Shown here piece by piece: positions 1 through 8,666 of a DNA stretch of 64,000 nucleotides. The notes beneath the pieces are model-generated. The model was not told the DNA's origin, made no database searches, and saw only the letters and a list, made by a program, of their open reading frames with translations. Each line of letters begins with the position of its first letter. The first letter of the stretch is position 1. Made by a program: the position numbers and the translations under genes. Where the stretch lies: the NCBI RefSeq assembly GCF_003666605.1, contig NZ_RCIV01000002.1, forward strand, positions 248,001 through 312,000, written 5' to 3'. The stretch is from Propionibacterium australiense (lineage in GTDB: Bacteria; Actinomycetota; Actinomycetes; Propionibacteriales; Propionibacteriaceae).

Positions 1-289
1 GCAGCGCGGTCCATGTTCCGGGGGTGATCAGTTCCAGCCCGATCCTGCCGGGGGTCACCGTGGCGGGATCGAGACGCAACCACGGCCGGTGGGAGACCGG
101 ACCGATCCTGATCGGGCTGGACGGGGTCAGCCAGTCCTCGACCACGGTCATCACGAGCGAGGCGAGTGCCAGGGTGAGACTGACCGGGGCATGCCACAGC
201 CGGACGCACCAGCCTCCCAGACCCGCCCCGGCGCGCGGGTCGGCGACGGCTGCCCCGGGCGGCGTGCCCTCATCGACCACTGCGTGCAT
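1..289 (-). CDS. hypothetical protein, 3' part outside the window
   Basis: This is an open frame on the minus strand that starts at the ATG at 289 and leaves the window at base 1 (about 96 residues visible). I do not recognise the family. The visible part is rich in Ala, Gly and Pro at the N-terminus, then has a moderately hydrophobic stretch (WHAPVSLTLALASLVMTVV, about residues 32-50) and a basic, Pro-containing C-terminal part. Start choice rests on a TACCAT hexamer seven bases upstream, which matches the leaderless start pattern seen elsewhere in this window. It lies just downstream of gatB on the same strand with a 66-bp gap. It could be a chance open frame, because GC-rich DNA produces many. 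Confidence 0.45.
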   Translation of the reverse strand, partial: MHAVVDEGTPPGAAVADPRAGAGLGGWCVRLWHAPVSLTLALASLVMTVVEDWLTPSSPIRIGPVSHRPWLRLDPATVTPGRIGLELITPGTWTAL

Positions 290-296
290 GGCCCCG

Positions 297-302
297 ATGG
301 TA
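297..302 (-). promoter_or_regulatory. predicted -10 hexamer of the partial gene
   Basis: The minus strand reads TACCAT, then seven bases, then ATG at 289. There is no Shine-Dalgarno between them, so the transcript would start at or next to the start codon. Confidence 0.35.
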
Positions 303-355
303 GGGACTGCGCGCCCGGAACCGGCCGTGACGGGCCGAGATGATCCCAGGTCGGC

Positions 356-1867
356 TCAGGACAGCTTGGTGATGATCAGCTCGCGCACGCGCTTGGCGTC
401 CGCCCTGCCGCCCATGTGCCTCATGACGACGCCGATGAGGGCACCGGCGGCCTGCGTCTTCCCGCCCCGGATCTTCTCCGCGACGTCGGGGTTGGCCTCG
501 ATGGCGGCGTCGACGGCCGCCGAGAGGGCCCCCTCGTCGCTGACCACGGCCAGGCCCCGTGACTCGACGATCTGCTCAGGGGAGCCCTCGCCGGTCAGGA
601 CGCCCTCGAGGACGGTGCGGGCCAGTTTGTCGTTGATCGTCCCCGCCTCGACGAGTCGCTGCACCTGGGCCACCTGGTCCGGGGTGATCGGCAGGTCCTC
701 GAGCAGGCTCCCCCGCTCGTTGGCGGCCCGGGCCAGTTCGGTGAGCCACCACTTGCGGGCGGCCGCCGGGCCGCAGCCGGCCGTCACGGTGGATTCGATG
801 AGTTCGAGGGCGCCCTCGTTGCCATTGACGTCGCGCATCTCCAGGTCGGAGAAACCCCACTGCGACTGCAGACGGGCGCGTTTGACGGCGGGCATCTCGG
901 GCAGGCCGGCACGCAGTTCCTCCACCCACTCGTGGCTGGGCGCCACCGGGACCAGGTCGGGTTCGGGGAAGTACCGGTAGTCCTCGGCCTGCTCCTTGGA
1001 CCGGCCGGCGGTGGTGAAACCACCGACCTCGTTCCACATGCGGGTCTCCTGCTTGACGCGACCACCCCCGGCCAGGACCGCGCCCTGCCGGCAGATCTCG
1101 TAGTGCAGGGCGGCCTCGACCGAGCGCAGCGAGTTGACGTTCTTCGTCTCGGTGCGGGTCCCCAGCTCGGTGCTGCCCTTGGGCATGAGCGAGACATTGG
1201 CGTCACAGCGCAACTGGCCCTGCTCCATGCGGCCCTGCGAGACACCGAGTGCGCGCACCATGTCGCGCAGGTGCGTCATGTAGGCGCGTGCCACCTGCGG
1301 CCCCTTCGTGCCGGTGCCATGGATCGGCTTGGTGACGATCTCGACCAGCGGCACGCCGGCCCGGTTGTAGTCCATCAGGGAGTGGTCAGAGCCCTGGATA
1401 CGACCGGTCGCCCCACCCACGTGCAGGGACTTGCCGGCGTCCTCCTCCATGTGGGCGCGTTCGATCGGTACCTCGTAGCGGGCACCGTCGACCTCGAGTT
1501 CGACGAGGCCGTCGAAGGCGATCGGCTCGTCGTACTGACTGATCTGGTAGTTCTTCGGCATGTCCGGGTAGAAGTACTGCTTGCGGGCGAAGCGGCACCA
1601 CCGGGAGATCTCGCAGCCCAGCGACAGTCCGATGCGGATGGCCGACTCGACGGCCTTCCTGTTGACGACCGGCAGGGATCCCGGCAGCCCCAGGCAGACC
1701 GGGCAGGTTCGGGTGTTGGGCTCCCCTCCGAACTCGGTGGAGCATCCGCACCACATCTTCGACCGGGTGCCCAGTTCGACGTGCACCTCGAGGCCGAGGA
1801 CGACGTCGAACCGCTCCATCACCTCGTCGTAGTCCATCAGTTCGTCGCTGCTGTACTGCACGCTCAC
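356..1867 (-). CDS. gatB: Asp-tRNA(Asn)/Glu-tRNA(Gln) amidotransferase subunit B
   Basis: GatB binds the misacylated tRNA and activates the side-chain carboxylate, after which ammonia from GatA converts Glu-tRNA(Gln) or Asp-tRNA(Asn) to the correct amide. The protein is about 503 residues, normal for the family. The N-terminal catalytic cradle begins [20 protein letters not shown] and carries the [19 protein letters not shown] cysteine cluster. The C-terminal helical/YqeY-like tail ends [11 protein letters not shown]. The frame is open further upstream, but the GTG at 1867 is chosen because it overlaps the gatA stop (GTGA) and is preceded by GGAGG. This implies translational coupling in gatC-gatA-gatB. 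Presence of the trimer implies that the organism lacks a discriminating GlnRS or AsnRS, or keeps the indirect route alongside. Confidence 0.97.
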   Translation of the reverse strand: MSVQYSSDELMDYDEVMERFDVVLGLEVHVELGTRSKMWCGCSTEFGGEPNTRTCPVCLGLPGSLPVVNRKAVESAIRIGLSLGCEISRWCRFARKQYFYPDMPKNYQISQYDEPIAFDGLVELEVDGARYEVPIERAHMEEDAGKSLHVGGATGRIQGSDHSLMDYNRAGVPLVEIVTKPIHGTGTKGPQVARAYMTHLRDMVRALGVSQGRMEQGQLRCDANVSLMPKGSTELGTRTETKNVNSLRSVEAALHYEICRQGAVLAGGGRVKQETRMWNEVGGFTTAGRSKEQAEDYRYFPEPDLVPVAPSHEWVEELRAGLPEMPAVKRARLQSQWGFSDLEMRDVNGNEGALELIESTVTAGCGPAAARKWWLTELARAANERGSLLEDLPITPDQVAQVQRLVEAGTINDKLARTVLEGVLTGEGSPEQIVESRGLAVVSDEGALSAAVDAAIEANPDVAEKIRGGKTQAAGALIGVVMRHMGGRADAKRVRELIITKLS

Positions 1868-3396
1868 CTCGTGACCTCCCCATCGCTGGCAGCGGGCAGG
1901 TCCGGGACCTGCAGGCACAGATCGGCGGTCCCGGCGAGTCTCTCGAGTGCCGCGCCGACCCGGTAGACCCGATCGTCGCCGAGCACGGGAGCCATCACCT
2001 GGAAGCCGACCGGCAGACCGTCCTCGGGCGCCAGGCCGGCGGGGAACGACCCGGCGGCGACACCGGCGAGGTTCGCGGGCAGGGTGCACAGGTCGCCTGC
2101 GTACATGGCGAGCGGATCCCCCACGCGCTCCCCCAGTTTGAAGGCGGTCGTCGGGGCGACCGGCGAGACGAGGACGTCGACCTGCTCGAAGGCGGCCGCG
2201 AAATCGCGGGCGATGAGTGTGCGCATCTTCTGGGCCGAGCCGTAGTAGGCGTCGTAGTAGCCGGCCGACAGCGCGTAGGTGCCCAGGATGATGCGGCGTT
2301 TGAGCTCGGCACCGAAACCGGCTCCGCGCGACAGCCGCATGACGTTCTCGGCGGAGTTGACACCGTCGTCGCCGACGCGCAGTCCGTAGCGCATGGCGTC
2401 GTAGCGGGCCAGATTGCTGCTCAGCTCACTCGGCATGATGAGGTAGTAGGTGGCCAGGGCCTGCGTGAAGTGCGGGCAGGAGACCTCGACGATCTCGGCC
2501 CCGGCGGACCGGAGCAGCTCGACCGATTCGCGGAACCGCTGCTCGACGCCGTCCGCGTAGCCCTCACCGCCCAGCTGGGCGACGACGCCGACGCGCATGC
2601 CCGCCACATCGGCCGCGGCGGCCGCGGCGGCGACGTCGGGAACGGGTTCGTCCAGGCTCGTCGAGTCGGCCGGGTCGTGTCCGGCGATGACCGCGTGCAG
2701 GGCCGCCGCGTCGGCCACGGTGCGCGCGCAGGGGCCGGCCTGGTCGAGGCTGGAGGCCATGGCGATGATGCCGTAACGACTGACGGCGCCATAGGTCGGT
2801 TTGACGCCGACGGTGCCGGTCATCGACGCCGGCTGGCGGATCGACCCGCCGGTGTCGGTGCCGATGGCCAGCGGGGTCTCGAACGCGGCCAGCGCAGCGG
2901 CCGAACCGCCCCCGGAACCCCCGGGGACACGGCCCAGGTCCCACGGGTTGTGGGTGGGGCCGAAGGCGGACGACTCTGTGGAGGAACCGGTGGCGAACTC
3001 GTCGAGGTTCGTCTTGCCGAGGATCACCAGACCGGCATCGAGCAGGCGCTGGACGACGGTGGCGTTGTACGGCGGGACCCAGCCCTCGAGCATCCTCGAT
3101 GCCGCGGTGGTGGGAAGGTCTTCGTAGCACAGCAGGTCCTTGACGGCGATCGGGACGCCGGCGAGCGGGGACGGCAGGGGCTCACCCGCGGCGACCATGG
3201 CGTCGACGGCGGCGGCCTGGGCCAGCGCACGGTCCGCGTCGACCGACAGGAAGGCGTGGACGGCCGGTTCCACCGCATCGATCCGGTCGAGGAAGGCCCG
3301 GGTCGTCTCGACACTGGTCAGCTCCCCGGTCCTGATACGACGGCCCAGCTCGAGGGCGGTTGCCGTGCAGATGTCACTGTTCATGGCACACCTCAT
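1864..3396 (-). CDS. gatA: Asp-tRNA(Asn)/Glu-tRNA(Gln) amidotransferase subunit A
   Basis: GatA is the amidase-signature subunit that releases ammonia from Gln or Asn. It is 510 residues from the ATG at 3396. The catalytic triad can be placed: Lys in VPIAVKDLL, the first Ser in [10 protein letters not shown], and the Ser nucleophile in [13 protein letters not shown]. The start at 3396 overlaps the gatC stop as ATGA. A second in-frame ATG at 3384 also has an AGGTG-like Shine-Dalgarno and would shorten the protein by four residues, and the sequence does not decide between them. Its own stop overlaps the gatB start. Confidence 0.97.
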   Translation of the reverse strand: MRCAMNSDICTATALELGRRIRTGELTSVETTRAFLDRIDAVEPAVHAFLSVDADRALAQAAAVDAMVAAGEPLPSPLAGVPIAVKDLLCYEDLPTTAASRMLEGWVPPYNATVVQRLLDAGLVILGKTNLDEFATGSSTESSAFGPTHNPWDLGRVPGGSGGGSAAALAAFETPLAIGTDTGGSIRQPASMTGTVGVKPTYGAVSRYGIIAMASSLDQAGPCARTVADAAALHAVIAGHDPADSTSLDEPVPDVAAAAAAADVAGMRVGVVAQLGGEGYADGVEQRFRESVELLRSAGAEIVEVSCPHFTQALATYYLIMPSELSSNLARYDAMRYGLRVGDDGVNSAENVMRLSRGAGFGAELKRRIILGTYALSAGYYDAYYGSAQKMRTLIARDFAAAFEQVDVLVSPVAPTTAFKLGERVGDPLAMYAGDLCTLPANLAGVAAGSFPAGLAPEDGLPVGFQVMAPVLGDDRVYRVGAALERLAGTADLCLQVPDLPAASDGEVTR

Positions 3397-3695
3397 CCGG
3401 CGTCGGAGTCGTCGATGATGCGGGGCACGCGGAATCGCTGCTGCTCCTGGGCGGGGGCCCCCATGAGCATCGCCTCGGCGGGCCAGCTGTCCTTGAGCTC
3501 GTCCTCCCGCATGACATTGGTCAGCGGCACGGCGTGGGAGCTGGGCGGGATGTCCTGATCGGCGACCCGCCCCACCGAGGCGACGGCCTCGAGGATGACG
3601 TCGAGCTGCGGGACGATCTCGGCCAGTTCGGCCTGCGTCAGCTCGATGCGGGCCAGTTCGGCCAGCCTGCTGACGTCCTGCGGCGTGAGTGCCAC
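3393..3695 (-). CDS. gatC: Asp-tRNA(Asn)/Glu-tRNA(Gln) amidotransferase subunit C
   Basis: GatC is the small clamp that wraps around GatA and stabilises the GatAB complex. It is 100 residues, the normal length, with the typical N-terminal helix ([18 protein letters not shown]) and a C-terminal end that reads RFRVPRIID. It is the first gene of the gatCAB operon. An AGGAG Shine-Dalgarno lies about five bases before the ATG at 3695, and the stop overlaps the gatA start by four bases. Confidence 0.95.
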   Translation of the reverse strand: MALTPQDVSRLAELARIELTQAELAEIVPQLDVILEAVASVGRVADQDIPPSSHAVPLTNVMREDELKDSWPAEAMLMGAPAQEQQRFRVPRIIDDSDAG

Positions 3696-3764
3696 GATGA
3701 CTGCTCCTTAACCGGGCCCGCGTTCCTCCGGCGTCGGTCGCGGCCGGGGCCCTGTCCGGGCTTC

Positions 3765-3770
3765 ATCCTA
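3765..3770 (-). promoter_or_regulatory. predicted -10 of gatCAB
   Basis: The minus strand reads TAGGAT about 70 bases upstream of the gatC start. That leaves an ordinary 5' leader with the AGGAG Shine-Dalgarno. I see no clear -35 match. Confidence 0.4.
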
Positions 3771-3812
3771 GCGGGCCCGCCGGCTCGTCCCGGGCCACGA
3801 CCGGTGAGGCGA

Positions 3813-4019
3813 TCAGCCGCCCTGCAGGATCTTGTAGAAGACGGTCATGAGGCCGCTCACGGCGGCGAGCCCGGCAGCGAGGGCTACGACGGTGAGGGCC
3901 CGGACACGCTTCTTGCGTGAGGTGGTGGGCACCAGCGAGGGACCCCACTCCCCCAGACGGGGACGTACCCGCACCGGCGTGTCGCCGGTGAGATCCAGGT
4001 CGGAGGAGAACTTGGCCAT
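3813..4019 (-). CDS. small single-pass membrane protein
   Basis: This 68-residue protein has a soluble, Arg-rich N-terminal half (about residues 1-42, including DTPVRVRPRLGEWGPSLVP) and a single hydrophobic helix at about 45-62 (LTVVALAAGLAAVSGLMTVF), preceded by RKKRVR. The basic cluster before the helix predicts an N-in orientation, with a very short outside tail (YKILQGG). The ATG at 4019 was chosen over an upstream in-frame start because the extra residues would be low-complexity. I do not recognise the family. It sits between gatC and the MetE-C-like gene on the same strand, with 53 bp to the latter. Confidence 0.7.
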   Translation of the reverse strand: MAKFSSDLDLTGDTPVRVRPRLGEWGPSLVPTTSRKKRVRALTVVALAAGLAAVSGLMTVFYKILQGG

Positions 4020-4072
4020 GCCGGTGATTCTAACCGGCGGCCGCCCCGCCCCGGTTTGCGGCGGAACGGGGC

Positions 4073-5047
4073 TCACTGGTCGGTGGCGACCCGGACCAGC
4101 TCGCGCAGGATCTGCCACTGGCCGCTGCTGGTGGCCGCGGCCAGGCCGCAGGCCGGTGTGATGGCCCAGCCGTCCAGACGCGGTGAGCCCTCGGCGACGT
4201 CAAGGCGCGCGCGGGCCTGCGAGAACCGCTGGGCGATGACCGTGCCCCCGAGATCGGCCTCGTCGGCGCCGACCAGACCCAGCCACAGACCCCGGGCAGG
4301 TTCAGCGGAACACCACTGGGCCAGCTCGTCCACACGGTCCTGGACCCAGTCCCGCACGTCCAGGCTCAACGCGTCGGCGCCGATCTGCCCGAGCACCTCC
4401 AGGTGGGGATCGTCCGCGCAGCAGTGGACCACCACCTGATCGCCACCGGCCCTCGCGGTCTCGACCGAGCGGGACAGGATGCGCCGGGCCTCCTGGGCAT
4501 CGACCGGCGGCAGCCGGTGGCGTCCGGACTCGTCGGGCAGCTCGCCGTCCAGCAGCATTGCCAGGGATGGTTCGTCGATCTGGACGGCGAACGCACGCCC
4601 GGCCAGACGCACGGTCTCGCGCAGGAAGTCACTGACACCGGCCTGCCAGGACTGGGCGATGTCGTGGCGTGCCCCGTGGTCCCCGGCCGCACGTCCACCC
4701 CTCGGCAGGTCGAGGCCGGCCGCCAGGGCGAGCGGTCCGGCGAGGGTGATGGTGGGGACGCCCGGCCAGTCCTGCATGATCTCGGTGAAGATCTCACGGT
4801 CGTCCGCGAGCCGTCGCCTGGCACGCCTCGCGATGAGGGAGGGGCCCTGGCACAGCCGCCAGCCGGCCGGTGAGAGATCGAAGGGCATCTCGGGCAGCAG
4901 GCTCGCGGTGCGGCCGATCATGTCGGCTCCGGGGCCGCGGGCGGGCAGTTCCGGCAGCGGGGCGCGGTGCTCCAGCTCGCCCAGCACCGCGTGGCAGCAG
5001 GCCGCGTAGTCGGTTCCGGCGAAGGATCCCAGGGCCGTGGCGATCAT
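4073..5047 (-). CDS. MetE C-terminal-like (cobalamin-independent methionine synthase type) protein
   Basis: This is a 324-residue barrel protein of the family that includes the catalytic half of MetE and, in mycobacteria, Rv3015c. Zinc-ligand positions of MetE have counterparts here: an H-x-C arrangement in VVVHCCADDP and the late Cys in TPACGLAAA. The N-terminal MetE half is absent, so it probably does not itself use methyltetrahydrofolate polyglutamate, and its substrate is unknown. Its ATG overlaps the mnmA stop as ATGA, so the two are co-translated. The mycobacterial neighbourhood (trmU, Rv3015c, ligA, gatCAB) is preserved here except that ligA is missing. The homology is clear, but a methionine-synthase function is not shown. 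Confidence 0.85.
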   Translation of the reverse strand: MIATALGSFAGTDYAACCHAVLGELEHRAPLPELPARGPGADMIGRTASLLPEMPFDLSPAGWRLCQGPSLIARRARRRLADDREIFTEIMQDWPGVPTITLAGPLALAAGLDLPRGGRAAGDHGARHDIAQSWQAGVSDFLRETVRLAGRAFAVQIDEPSLAMLLDGELPDESGRHRLPPVDAQEARRILSRSVETARAGGDQVVVHCCADDPHLEVLGQIGADALSLDVRDWVQDRVDELAQWCSAEPARGLWLGLVGADEADLGGTVIAQRFSQARARLDVAEGSPRLDGWAITPACGLAAATSSGQWQILRELVRVATDQ

Positions 5048-6123
5048 GCGGGCACCTGCTGTGCGGGGAGGGGATCTGGATCGCCGGGCCGGCGCGTTGC
5101 GGTGATCTCCGCGCAGCCACGGACCACGTCCTGTTCGTAGAGGACGACGAACTGACCGGGCGCCACCGAGGAGACCGGATCGTCGAAGACCACGCGCACC
5201 CGGTCGCCCTCGCGCCGCATCGAGGCGGGGAAGGCCGCCCCATGGGCTCGGAACTGGACCGCGCCGTGCCAGCCATCGGGCAGGTCGGCGCCGGTCAGCA
5301 GCAGCCGTTCGGCGAGCACCTGCTCGACCAGGAGTGCGCTGCCCTGGCCGACGCGCACGATGTTCGCAGCGGCATCGATGCCCGTGACATAGCGTGGCCT
5401 GCCGTCGCTGGCGGGGCGCCCCAGGCGAAGTCCTCTGCGCTGTCCGATCGTGAAGTGATGGGTGCCTTTGTGCCGGCCGATGACCCTGCCGTCCTCGTCC
5501 ACGATGTCACCCGGCCGGTCGGGCAGGTGCCCGGCGAGGAACTCACCGGCACCGCCGGCGGAGATGAAGCAGATGTCGGTGGAGTCGGGCTTGTCCGCCA
5601 CCGGCAGCCCGAGTCGGTCGGCCAGGGCACGCACCTCGTCCTTCCCGGTGATCTCCCCGAGCGGGAACATGAGCCGACTCAGCTCCTGCTGGCCCAGCAC
5701 TGCGAGTACGTAGGACTGGTCCTTGCGCGGATCGGCTGCGCGGCGCAGTTCCGCCAGGCCCTGCCGGGACCTCGTGATCCGTGCGTAGTGGCCCGTCGCG
5801 ACGGCATCGAAACCCTCGGCCCGGCTCCGAGCCAGTAGCCCGCCGAACTTCACCCTGCGGTTGCAGCGCAGACAGGGGTTGGGAGTCAGGCCGCGGGCGT
5901 AGGAGTCGACGAAGTAGCCGATCACCTGCTCGGTGAAGGGCTCCCGCAGGTCCCAGACCAGCAGCTCGACGCCCAGCCGGTCCGCGACCCGCTGGGCATC
6001 GGCGGTCTCCTGCGCCGTTCCCATGAGCAGGTGGACGCCGACGACGTCGTGGCCCTGCGCCTGCACGAGGGCCGCCGAGACGGCCGAGTCGACACCGCCG
6101 GACAGGGCCACCGCTACACGCAT
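5044..6123 (-). CDS. mnmA: tRNA-specific 2-thiouridylase MnmA (TrmU)
   Basis: MnmA adenylates U34 of tRNA-Lys, tRNA-Glu and tRNA-Gln and inserts sulfur to give 2-thiouridine. The protein is about 359 residues. It begins with the PP-loop motif (ALSGGVDSAVSAAL). The two catalytic cysteines are visible in LTPNPCLRCNRRVKFG and DSTDICFI, and the C-terminal beta-barrel follows. The frame extends upstream to 6345, but the ATG at 6123 begins MRVAVALSGG exactly as in homologues and has a CAGGAG Shine-Dalgarno. The gene is followed by, and overlaps, the MetE-C-like gene. The sulfur donor IscS is not encoded nearby. Confidence 0.97.
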   Translation of the reverse strand: MRVAVALSGGVDSAVSAALVQAQGHDVVGVHLLMGTAQETADAQRVADRLGVELLVWDLREPFTEQVIGYFVDSYARGLTPNPCLRCNRRVKFGGLLARSRAEGFDAVATGHYARITRSRQGLAELRRAADPRKDQSYVLAVLGQQELSRLMFPLGEITGKDEVRALADRLGLPVADKPDSTDICFISAGGAGEFLAGHLPDRPGDIVDEDGRVIGRHKGTHHFTIGQRRGLRLGRPASDGRPRYVTGIDAAANIVRVGQGSALLVEQVLAERLLLTGADLPDGWHGAVQFRAHGAAFPASMRREGDRVRVVFDDPVSSVAPGQFVVLYEQDVVRGCAEITATRRPGDPDPLPAQQVPA

Positions 6124-6209
6124 CTGGAAACTCCTGGAGACTTGGCATTCGAGGCAGGGGAACGGTTCGCCACCCGCGCAATGACACACGCGGACCGGGC
6201 CCCTTCCAC

Positions 6210-6215
6210 ATCCTA
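6210..6215 (-). promoter_or_regulatory. predicted -10 of mnmA
   Basis: The minus strand reads TAGGAT in the 195-bp divergent region between mnmA and glgX. It would leave a leader of roughly 80 bases before the mnmA ATG. Confidence 0.4.
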
Positions 6216-6273
6216 GATGCGAGGACGGATAAACTACCTCCCCGTGTGTGTGCGGCCCACGCACCATTTCCGC

Positions 6274-6279
6274 TAGAAT
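6274..6279 (+). promoter_or_regulatory. predicted -10 of glgX
   Basis: TAGAAT lies 40 bases before the glgX GTG. A GGAAAG Shine-Dalgarno sits between them (6309-6314), so this transcript would have a conventional leader. Confidence 0.5.
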
Positions 6280-6318
6280 CCCCCGCGCCGTCCGAATAGC
6301 CGTCAGGCGGAAAGAGCA

Positions 6319-8535
6319 GTGAAGATGATCACCTCGCCCGTTCAACGCACCTCAGCACTCGGAGCCGTCCTCACCGGGGACGGCTGCGATTTCAGCCTGG
6401 TGGCTCCCCGTGCCGACCGCGTCGAACTCGCCCTCGTCAACGACGACGGCACGACGATCCGCAATGTCGACATGACCCGCGACGGTGACGTGTGGCGGAC
6501 CCATGTCAAGGGCGTGACCGACGGGCAGCGTTACGGCTACCGGATCCACGGCGAGTGGAACCCCGATGCCGGTCTGCGCGCCAACCCGGCCAAGCTCCTC
6601 GTCGACCCCTACGCCCGTGCGGTCACCGCCGGTGTCGACTACACCGGTCCGATCTTCGACCACACCGCCGAGTCCGACTACGAGCCCGACACCCGCGACT
6701 CGGCCCAGTACGTGCCGCTGTCCGTCGTCGTGGCCGACTCCCCCGCCCCGGAGCCGATCGCCAAGCGACGTCCCCTCAGCGAGTGCGTCATCTACGAGAC
6801 GCACGTCAAGGGCTTCACGATCAAGCACCCGGCCGTGCCCGAGCACATGCGGGGCCGCTACGCGGGCCTGGCCTATCCCGCCGTCATCGAGCATCTCAAG
6901 AAGCTCGGTGTCAACGCGATCGAGCTGCTGCCCCTGCACCAGTTCGTCTCCGAACCCTTCATCATGGGCCGTGGCCTGTCCAACTACTGGGGCTACAACA
7001 CCCTGGCCTACTTCGCCCCGCACGGGGCCTACTGCTCGGTGGGGACCGAGGGCGACCAGGTCCAGGAATTCAAGAACATGGTGACGGCCCTGCACCGCGC
7101 CGGGATCGAGGTCATCCTCGACGTCGTCTACAACCACACGTGCGAGGGCAGCCACGAGGGGCCGACGCTGAGCTTCCGGGGCATCGACCACAAGGGCTAC
7201 TACCGGCTCACCGATGACCTGCGCAACGACTACGACGTCACCGGCTGCGGGAACTCGGTCGACACCGGTCACGAGGAAGTCCTCAACCTCGTCCACGATT
7301 CGCTGCGCTACTGGGTCACAGAGATGGGTGTGGACGGCTTCCGGTTCGACCTGGCCACCACCCTCATCCGTGACAGCGCCCACGGCGTCGACCAGAACCA
7401 CGAGTTCAAGAAGCGCCTGGCGGCCGACCCGGTCTTCAAGGACATCAAGCTCATCGCCGAGCCCTGGGACATGGGCCCCTACGGCTACCAGGTCGGACGC
7501 TGGGGCAACGGCTGGAGCGAGTGGAACGACCGCTACCGCGGCCTCGTGCGCGACTACTGGCGCTCCCAGGTGCACGGCGTCAGTGAGCTGGCCTCCCGCC
7601 TGGCCGGCTCGCCCGACATCTTCGACCACGAGGACCGCCCGCCGTTCAGCTCGATCAACTTCATCGACGCCCACGACGGCTTCTGCCTGCGTGACCTGGT
7701 CAGCTACAACGGCAAGCACAACGAGGCCAACGGCGAGGGCAACCGCGACGGTTCCGACGACAATCGCTCCTGGAACTGCGGCGCCGAGGGCGAGACCGAC
7801 GATCCGGAGATCAACGCCCTGCGGCACCGTCAGGTGCGCAACATGCTGGCCACGCTCATCATGTCCGATGGCACGCCGATGTTCTGCGCCGGCGACGAGA
7901 TGGGCCGCACCCAGATGGGCAACAACAACGCCTACTGCCAGGACAACCACATCAACTGGGTGCACTGGGACCTGCTCGAGAGCTGGCGGGACGTCTTCGA
8001 CACCGCCCAGCAGTTCATCGCGCTGCGCGCCTCCTCGCCGCTGCTGCAGGCCGACGACTACCACTATCGCACCGAGGTCACCGACGCCGAGGGCGAGCCG
8101 TTGGGCCGCTACGAGATGGCCTGGATGAACGGCGCCAGCGGCGAGATGGGTGAGGGCGACTGGAACGACGGTGCTCGCCGGCTGCTCGGCAAGTACGTCT
8201 CAGATGCCTCCGGTGAGGCATTCCTGACGTGGTTCTACGCCGGTGACCAGCCCGTCGAGGTCACCACTCCCCCCTTCCCCTGGGGCATGAGCTACCAGAT
8301 CGTGGCCTCCACCGCCGAGGAGGGCGAGTTGCCCACCGAGGCGCTGGCCCCCGGAGAGAGCTTCACGATGCCGGGCCGCACGGTCGTCGCCATGAAGGTG
8401 ACGGTTCCGACCAGCAGGAAGCAGCTGGACCAGCTGGCTGCCGCAGCGACCGACACGGCTGAGGAGACGGAGAGCGACGCCACTGCCGGGACCGACGCGG
8501 CCGAGGACACCGAGACCGGTACGGCGATCGGGTGA
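6319..8535 (+). CDS. glgX: glycogen debranching enzyme GlgX
   Basis: GlgX is an isoamylase-type GH13 enzyme that hydrolyses alpha-1,6 branches of phosphorylase-limit glycogen. The protein is 738 residues. An N-terminal CBM48 domain (about 15-110) precedes the barrel. The nucleophile is Asp344 (GFRFDLATT) and the acid/base is Glu381 (LIAEPWDMG). The transition-state Asp is in FIDAHDGF. The last 35 or so residues form an acidic, Ala/Thr/Glu-rich tail ([17 protein letters not shown]) that is unlike the catalytic part and probably disordered. The GTG start at 6319 follows GGAAAGAGCA. The gene is divergent from mnmA and convergent with glgP, with which it cooperates in glycogen breakdown. Confidence 0.96.
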   Translation: MKMITSPVQRTSALGAVLTGDGCDFSLVAPRADRVELALVNDDGTTIRNVDMTRDGDVWRTHVKGVTDGQRYGYRIHGEWNPDAGLRANPAKLLVDPYARAVTAGVDYTGPIFDHTAESDYEPDTRDSAQYVPLSVVVADSPAPEPIAKRRPLSECVIYETHVKGFTIKHPAVPEHMRGRYAGLAYPAVIEHLKKLGVNAIELLPLHQFVSEPFIMGRGLSNYWGYNTLAYFAPHGAYCSVGTEGDQVQEFKNMVTALHRAGIEVILDVVYNHTCEGSHEGPTLSFRGIDHKGYYRLTDDLRNDYDVTGCGNSVDTGHEEVLNLVHDSLRYWVTEMGVDGFRFDLATTLIRDSAHGVDQNHEFKKRLAADPVFKDIKLIAEPWDMGPYGYQVGRWGNGWSEWNDRYRGLVRDYWRSQVHGVSELASRLAGSPDIFDHEDRPPFSSINFIDAHDGFCLRDLVSYNGKHNEANGEGNRDGSDDNRSWNCGAEGETDDPEINALRHRQVRNMLATLIMSDGTPMFCAGDEMGRTQMGNNNAYCQDNHINWVHWDLLESWRDVFDTAQQFIALRASSPLLQADDYHYRTEVTDAEGEPLGRYEMAWMNGASGEMGEGDWNDGARRLLGKYVSDASGEAFLTWFYAGDQPVEVTTPPFPWGMSYQIVASTAEEGELPTEALAPGESFTMPGRTVVAMKVTVPTSRKQLDQLAAAATDTAEETESDATAGTDAAEDTETGTAIG

Positions 8536-8592
8536 GCACCGGCCCGGCCCCGGGTGACGCCACGAATCACGAATCCGGGACCGTGACGGAAC

Positions 8593-8631
8593 AAGGGCCG
8601 GGCCCCGGGGAATCCCCGGGGCCCGGCCCTT
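8593..8631. terminator. bidirectional terminator hairpin between glgX and glgP
   Basis: An 18-bp perfect inverted repeat (8593-8610 and 8614-8631) has a three-base loop. The left arm begins AA and the right arm ends TT. It lies between the convergent ends of glgX and glgP and can serve both. Confidence 0.85.
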
Positions 8632-8666
8632 CGTGCTGCTCGTGCCGGTTCGCGTTCCGGCAGCGG

